In this document: piece after piece, positions 60,038-64,000 of the stretch
How positions within the stretch are numbered: the first letter of the stretch is position 1
How the letters are laid out: each line of letters begins with the position of its first letter
Assembly: GCF_026210795.1 (NCBI RefSeq)
Contig: NC_089444.1
Location: 1,044,501-1,108,500, forward strand
Reading direction: 5' to 3'
Length of the DNA stretch: 64,000 nucleotides
From: Rhizophagus irregularis
Lineage: Eukaryota; Glomeromycota; Glomeromycetes; Glomerales; Glomeraceae
Program-made: the position numbers and the translations under genes
The notes under the pieces: generated by a model
Seen by the model: the letters and a program-made list of their open reading frames with translations, nothing else
Database searches by the model: none
Told to the model about the DNA's origin: nothing

Positions 60038-63000
60038 TTTGTGGCTTTTTTTGTGGTAATTCTCTTGACGTTTATATTATCGCCTTAAGGGTTTTTGTTA
60101 TTTATTTGTCAAAAACTATTAACTAAACTCCTAGCTATCAGTTATTTTTTAAAAGAAATTTCATTATTTTAAAAAAAAAAGCATTAAAAAGAAAACGATC
60201 CCATTTGTTACTCGTTAATATAAATGGCGAGAAAAAGAAAATGAAATTCTTGCATAGCTTTTTTTCAATACCTTTTTTTTCTTTACTCTTTATTTTGTTC
60301 TCTACTTTTTCTTTTCCAATTTTTATGAGAAAAAAAGAAAATATGTCGTGTTTACAAAAAAAAATGAAAAATATATTTACAACCGCGGTCAGAATAATAA
60401 ACTAATATTCGTCGCGTAAAAATTCTTTACAATAAAACTAATAAAATTTTAAGATTTCAAAGAAGGAGAATAAACCTTTCTTCCTTGAAAAAGAGATAAA
60501 ATATTTTTTTTATCTCTATTTTTTTTTTTCTTTTTCGCGAAATAAAGTACGAAAAAAAAACGGGGTAATTTTTTGAACAAAGGAATGAGAAAAAAAGAAG
60601 AAAATTTTATTTTTTTTTGATCTATATAAAGCAAAGTTATGATACACACATGCGCGATTTCTTTATATAGTTTTTGGTATCGGGAAGTATTCAATAAAAG
60701 ATCTTTCTAGGTTAACTTTGTTGCAGTTATTAAAATTATTACGTCATTCAGAAAATTTTTTTTTACGTAGAATATATATTTATGAAGGAAAAAAAAAAAT
60801 AATTAATAATATCTTCAGGGTTTTAAAATTAAAAATTTAAGGCTTAAAGAAAATCAAAACAAGCAGCTGTGGGAGTTTCGTTATCATTTATTTTTATTTA
60901 CAATTGATCTACTTAATATTTAAAGTTTTATCTATCCTTCTAGAGAATGCTGTATCACAAGTTATTGTTCCGAATGGTGATCGTGTGATTCATTTTGATC
61001 ATTTATACTTCGGTTTTGTCCGTAAATGTCATGATGAAAAAGTAAACATTTTAAATCATGACCTATAAATATTATATTGTTTCAACGCAGACGATATCAT
61101 TTATTACTATGAAATGTACGCCCTTGATTTCACTTAATTCGTATATAATCTAACCAATAATTCACTAGCTTAAAAGAATTCATTCGAACATGTGTAACAG
61201 ATTTAATTATTTTATATAAGACATGTTTGAACACAAAGAAATTTAGCTACTTATTTTGTATTGGCGCAGTACATATTGTCACGCAATGATTTTTGATCTA
61301 AACTAATTTATATATAAATTTATCCAAAAAAATTTTTTCTCCGCAATGGCGCAATTGTAATTTCAAATTGGTATATATATATATATTTCTATACGCATTT
61401 ACTTTTTGTATTTATTATTTATTTTTGTCTTTTAAAGCTAATTCGTTAACAAAAAATTCTTTCAAAGAAAATAAAGTTGATTTAGTTGCTCTGTTTTTTT
61501 AAAAGTATTTTCGTATATTAACCCTCAAAGTATTTAGCGCTTTTGGTTTTTTTTCTTGCGTTGATTTTTGGCAAAAATGTGAATAATAGGAAAAAAATAA
61601 GTTTGTATTTTTTTTTATTTGTATCCTTTTTTTCTTTTTTTTAACTAACTAAAGATTTTGGCTTTAATATATATATTGTGAAATTTCAAAAAAAAAATCC
61701 AATAAACAGAAGAAAATTTTTTTGATTGGTTAAAATTTATGGACGAAAACACGCCAAACGATTCGTTCTATAAATAAAGCATTGCAAAATAATTACTTCA
61801 TATAGTACATTCCCCTGAAAAAAAGTTAGGTAACTATATTTACAAATATTATAACGATCTTCCAAGAGATGATACCATTTGATCAAATGTCGCATGATTT
61901 TTGTGTGATTACATTGTACATATTATACATATTATTGTAACTAATGTTATATTATTATTTTTAAATAGGTTTTTTTTACTAGTAATATTTATTATCACAA
62001 TTTACGTCATGGCTGAAATCATATGATGAAATTTCTCAAGAATTCATATGATATTCTTTTTTTTATCGTTGGATTCTTATGCGAGATATTTTAGATTGGG
62101 TTAGGTTATATGAATCGGGATTCGGGATCATTCAGATTATCTTAGAAGAATTTGATAGTAATATGTTCTCGTTTTTAATTTTGAAATGAAGGAGGAGGAG
62201 ATGGGGATCTTTTCCGCCAAAGCGAGCAAAAAAAAATAAGCGAATTATTTGAATTTGAATATCAAATAACGACGAACGAATGTATATAGTTTTATGATAT
62301 TTTTACTTTCTAGATATTAATTATAGGAGCAGAGTGGATTAGAATGATTAAAATCGTAACTTATAACGCACTTGATGCATTTGCTCATAATGAAACGAAT
62401 AATCATAATTTCTGTATAGATTAAGAAAAATTCAATTGTAAAGAGTATATTTTAAGATGATGGGAATTTCTATTGAGGTGTTCGCTCCGTTATTTTAATT
62501 GTTACGCTTTTATAATTAAATTAATTTATATTAAAAAATTATATTAAATGAAAGTAGTTTTTAATCTTAATTTCGTTATTTTATTCTTAGTATCTTCAAT
62601 ATTTAACTTTCAGATCTAAATGTTTAAGTTCATGAGTTCATGGTTTCATGCCATATTCAAATTATAAATAAATATATGCGTGGATTTATTCATTATAATA
62701 TTTTGGCGCAACAGCAGGACGTCAGGACACGACGAGATTATTTGAAATTTTTTTTTTTTTTAACGCGTTAAAATATAAATATTTATTTTTTATTTTTTAT
62801 GCATAAATTAATTTTACATTATATCATAGTCATACTGTGGTAAGGTAATATCAACGAAAATTTTAATTTGTTCAAAAAAACAAATTAATCTATGAAAAAT
62901 TTAAACTTTATGATAGTTTCAAATTGGGGACTATGAGTCTATGACCAAAAATTAAGTAATATTTCAGCAGGTTTTAGTAATATTTGCTTACGACATATGA

Positions 63001-64000
63001 ATTAGCTAATTATGCTATATGACCAAATTAGTTACGTCATATAAGTAACAATCTACCGTTTAATAAATTGCAAAAAAAAAAGATCCCTTTCGCATTTTAA
63101 GTAAACACGTAAAAAGAAAGTCATTACAGGGAGATACATATATATTAATATTGAAATAACCATTCACAAATGAACAAATTTTCAAAATTCACATACTACA
63201 AAGGGAATGAGATATGAAAGTAGTCATCGTTCGCGCTGTATCTATATGCATTATATAATAAATACTTGCATTGGAATAACATTTAAGGTTAAGTAGTATT
63301 ATTTTCATGAACAAGTTTAAAACCAATTATTTATTAAAGGAAAAATACGTTGCCGGTAAACCAATTCCATGTGAACTTGTGTTAAAACATCATCTTATTA
63401 TATTCTAACCATAATTTTATAAATACTTGCTATAATAATATTAATTATGTGAACGGCTACATAATGCATCATATACATTTCTTGAATCAAGTCCCGCTCA
63501 TTTTTAAAAGTAGTGGATTGGGTAGGGTGATGGAGGCGCGATATAGTTCTGTGTCACAGCCACTTGCTTTTAATAAGCTCTGAGTGCAATCTTTCGATAG
63601 GTTGATCGTGGAACGGTATGTGGGAACATTTAAAATCCAAAGACTTATAATGTGTTTATAATAGAAGAATATCCAAGTAATTTGTCAAAATTTTATATTG
63701 TCATAATTAATGTTACTTTGGAACAACTAAATCATCATTGCTTTATTAAAGCTTATTTAACATACAAGATTTATTTAAAATAAATTAAATATTCTATTAA
63801 ATTGCACATCTTGGTAATATAAATTCTTTTTTTATTAGGTAATTTAGTCAATAAAATTCTTCATAAGGCGAACGATAATTTAAAAATAAAAGGAGATCGT
63901 GTAATTAAGATAAATATTACAGTAAATTTTGAGCAGATTATTTATTCCTATTGCTACTTTTACACTTTTATTAATTTATAATTAACGAATGACTATAAAA
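60038..64000. other. AT-rich non-coding region upstream of the PHD gene
   Basis: Long A/T runs, a TATATA stretch near 61370–61390 and short purine/pyrimidine tracts. No frame with recognisable protein motifs on either strand and no tRNA or rRNA. The segment nearest 60038 probably holds the PHD promoter. A somewhat GC-richer patch at 63490–63630 has no identifiable feature. Confidence 0.5.

Noticed and set aside
60205-60694. Small frames on both strands upstream of the PHD gene
   Set aside because: Composed of poly-A/T-encoded Lys/Phe runs; no start context, introns or motifs.
1-64000. tRNA, rRNA or snRNA genes
   Set aside because: No cloverleaf with A/B boxes or recognisable rRNA/snRNA core was found by eye; a covariance-model scan would be decisive.

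Overview
The window is very AT-rich eukaryotic DNA. It has short GT–AG introns (about 60–80 nt), poly-A/T runs everywhere, many miniature transposons, lineage-expanded tyrosine-kinase-like (TKL) protein kinases and zinc-ribbon repeat proteins. This combination fits an arbuscular mycorrhizal fungus of the Rhizophagus irregularis type (Glomeromycotina). That assignment is inferred from gene style, not from a search.

Left part (1–35 kb): almost entirely a mobile-element landscape. A ~6.1 kb DNA transposon (939–7010) with ~225 bp terminal inverted repeats (TIRs) carries one eight-exon gene fusing a DDE-type transposase-like region to a RecQ-family helicase. It is now broken by four in-frame stops and a frameshift. 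A 288 bp MITE with a TTAA duplication sits inside its right TIR. A second element (7334–8374) follows, flanked by perfect 13 bp direct repeats and containing a 74 bp minisatellite. From 9.8 to 28.9 kb lie decayed lineage-specific genes (kinase-module relics, a SANT/Myb-like gene, coiled-coil genes, a zinc-ribbon/nuclease gene). Several are split by MITEs whose target-site duplications can be read exactly. A composite LTR-like element (17162–21240) holds two further nested insertions. Only two genes here look uninterrupted (16149–16835 and 25295–25837), and neither has a recognised function.

Middle (28.9–38 kb): mostly non-coding. It holds a run of short exon-like segments on the minus strand, an element built from repeated TTTCGCCGAA words, an A-rich minisatellite, a pogo/mariner-like MITE and a scrap of the PHD gene found further right.

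Right part (38–60 kb): two head-to-tail copies of a [kinase gene + PHD-finger gene] block, both on the minus strand. The right copy is intact: a ten-exon TKL kinase (50058–55518, about 1,611 aa) and a seven-exon PHD-finger protein (56239–60037, about 1,034 aa). In the left copy the kinase (38050–43987) has a MITE, indels and a frameshift at its catalytic loop, and the PHD gene survives only as fragments (45.5–47.2 kb). The kinase genes are the most striking feature. Each is a string of phase-0 exons encoding a zinc-ribbon plus a degenerate kinase N-lobe, repeated about eight times before one genuine kinase domain, so the protein has grown by tandem exon duplication.

The last 4 kb (60.04–64 kb) shows no gene.
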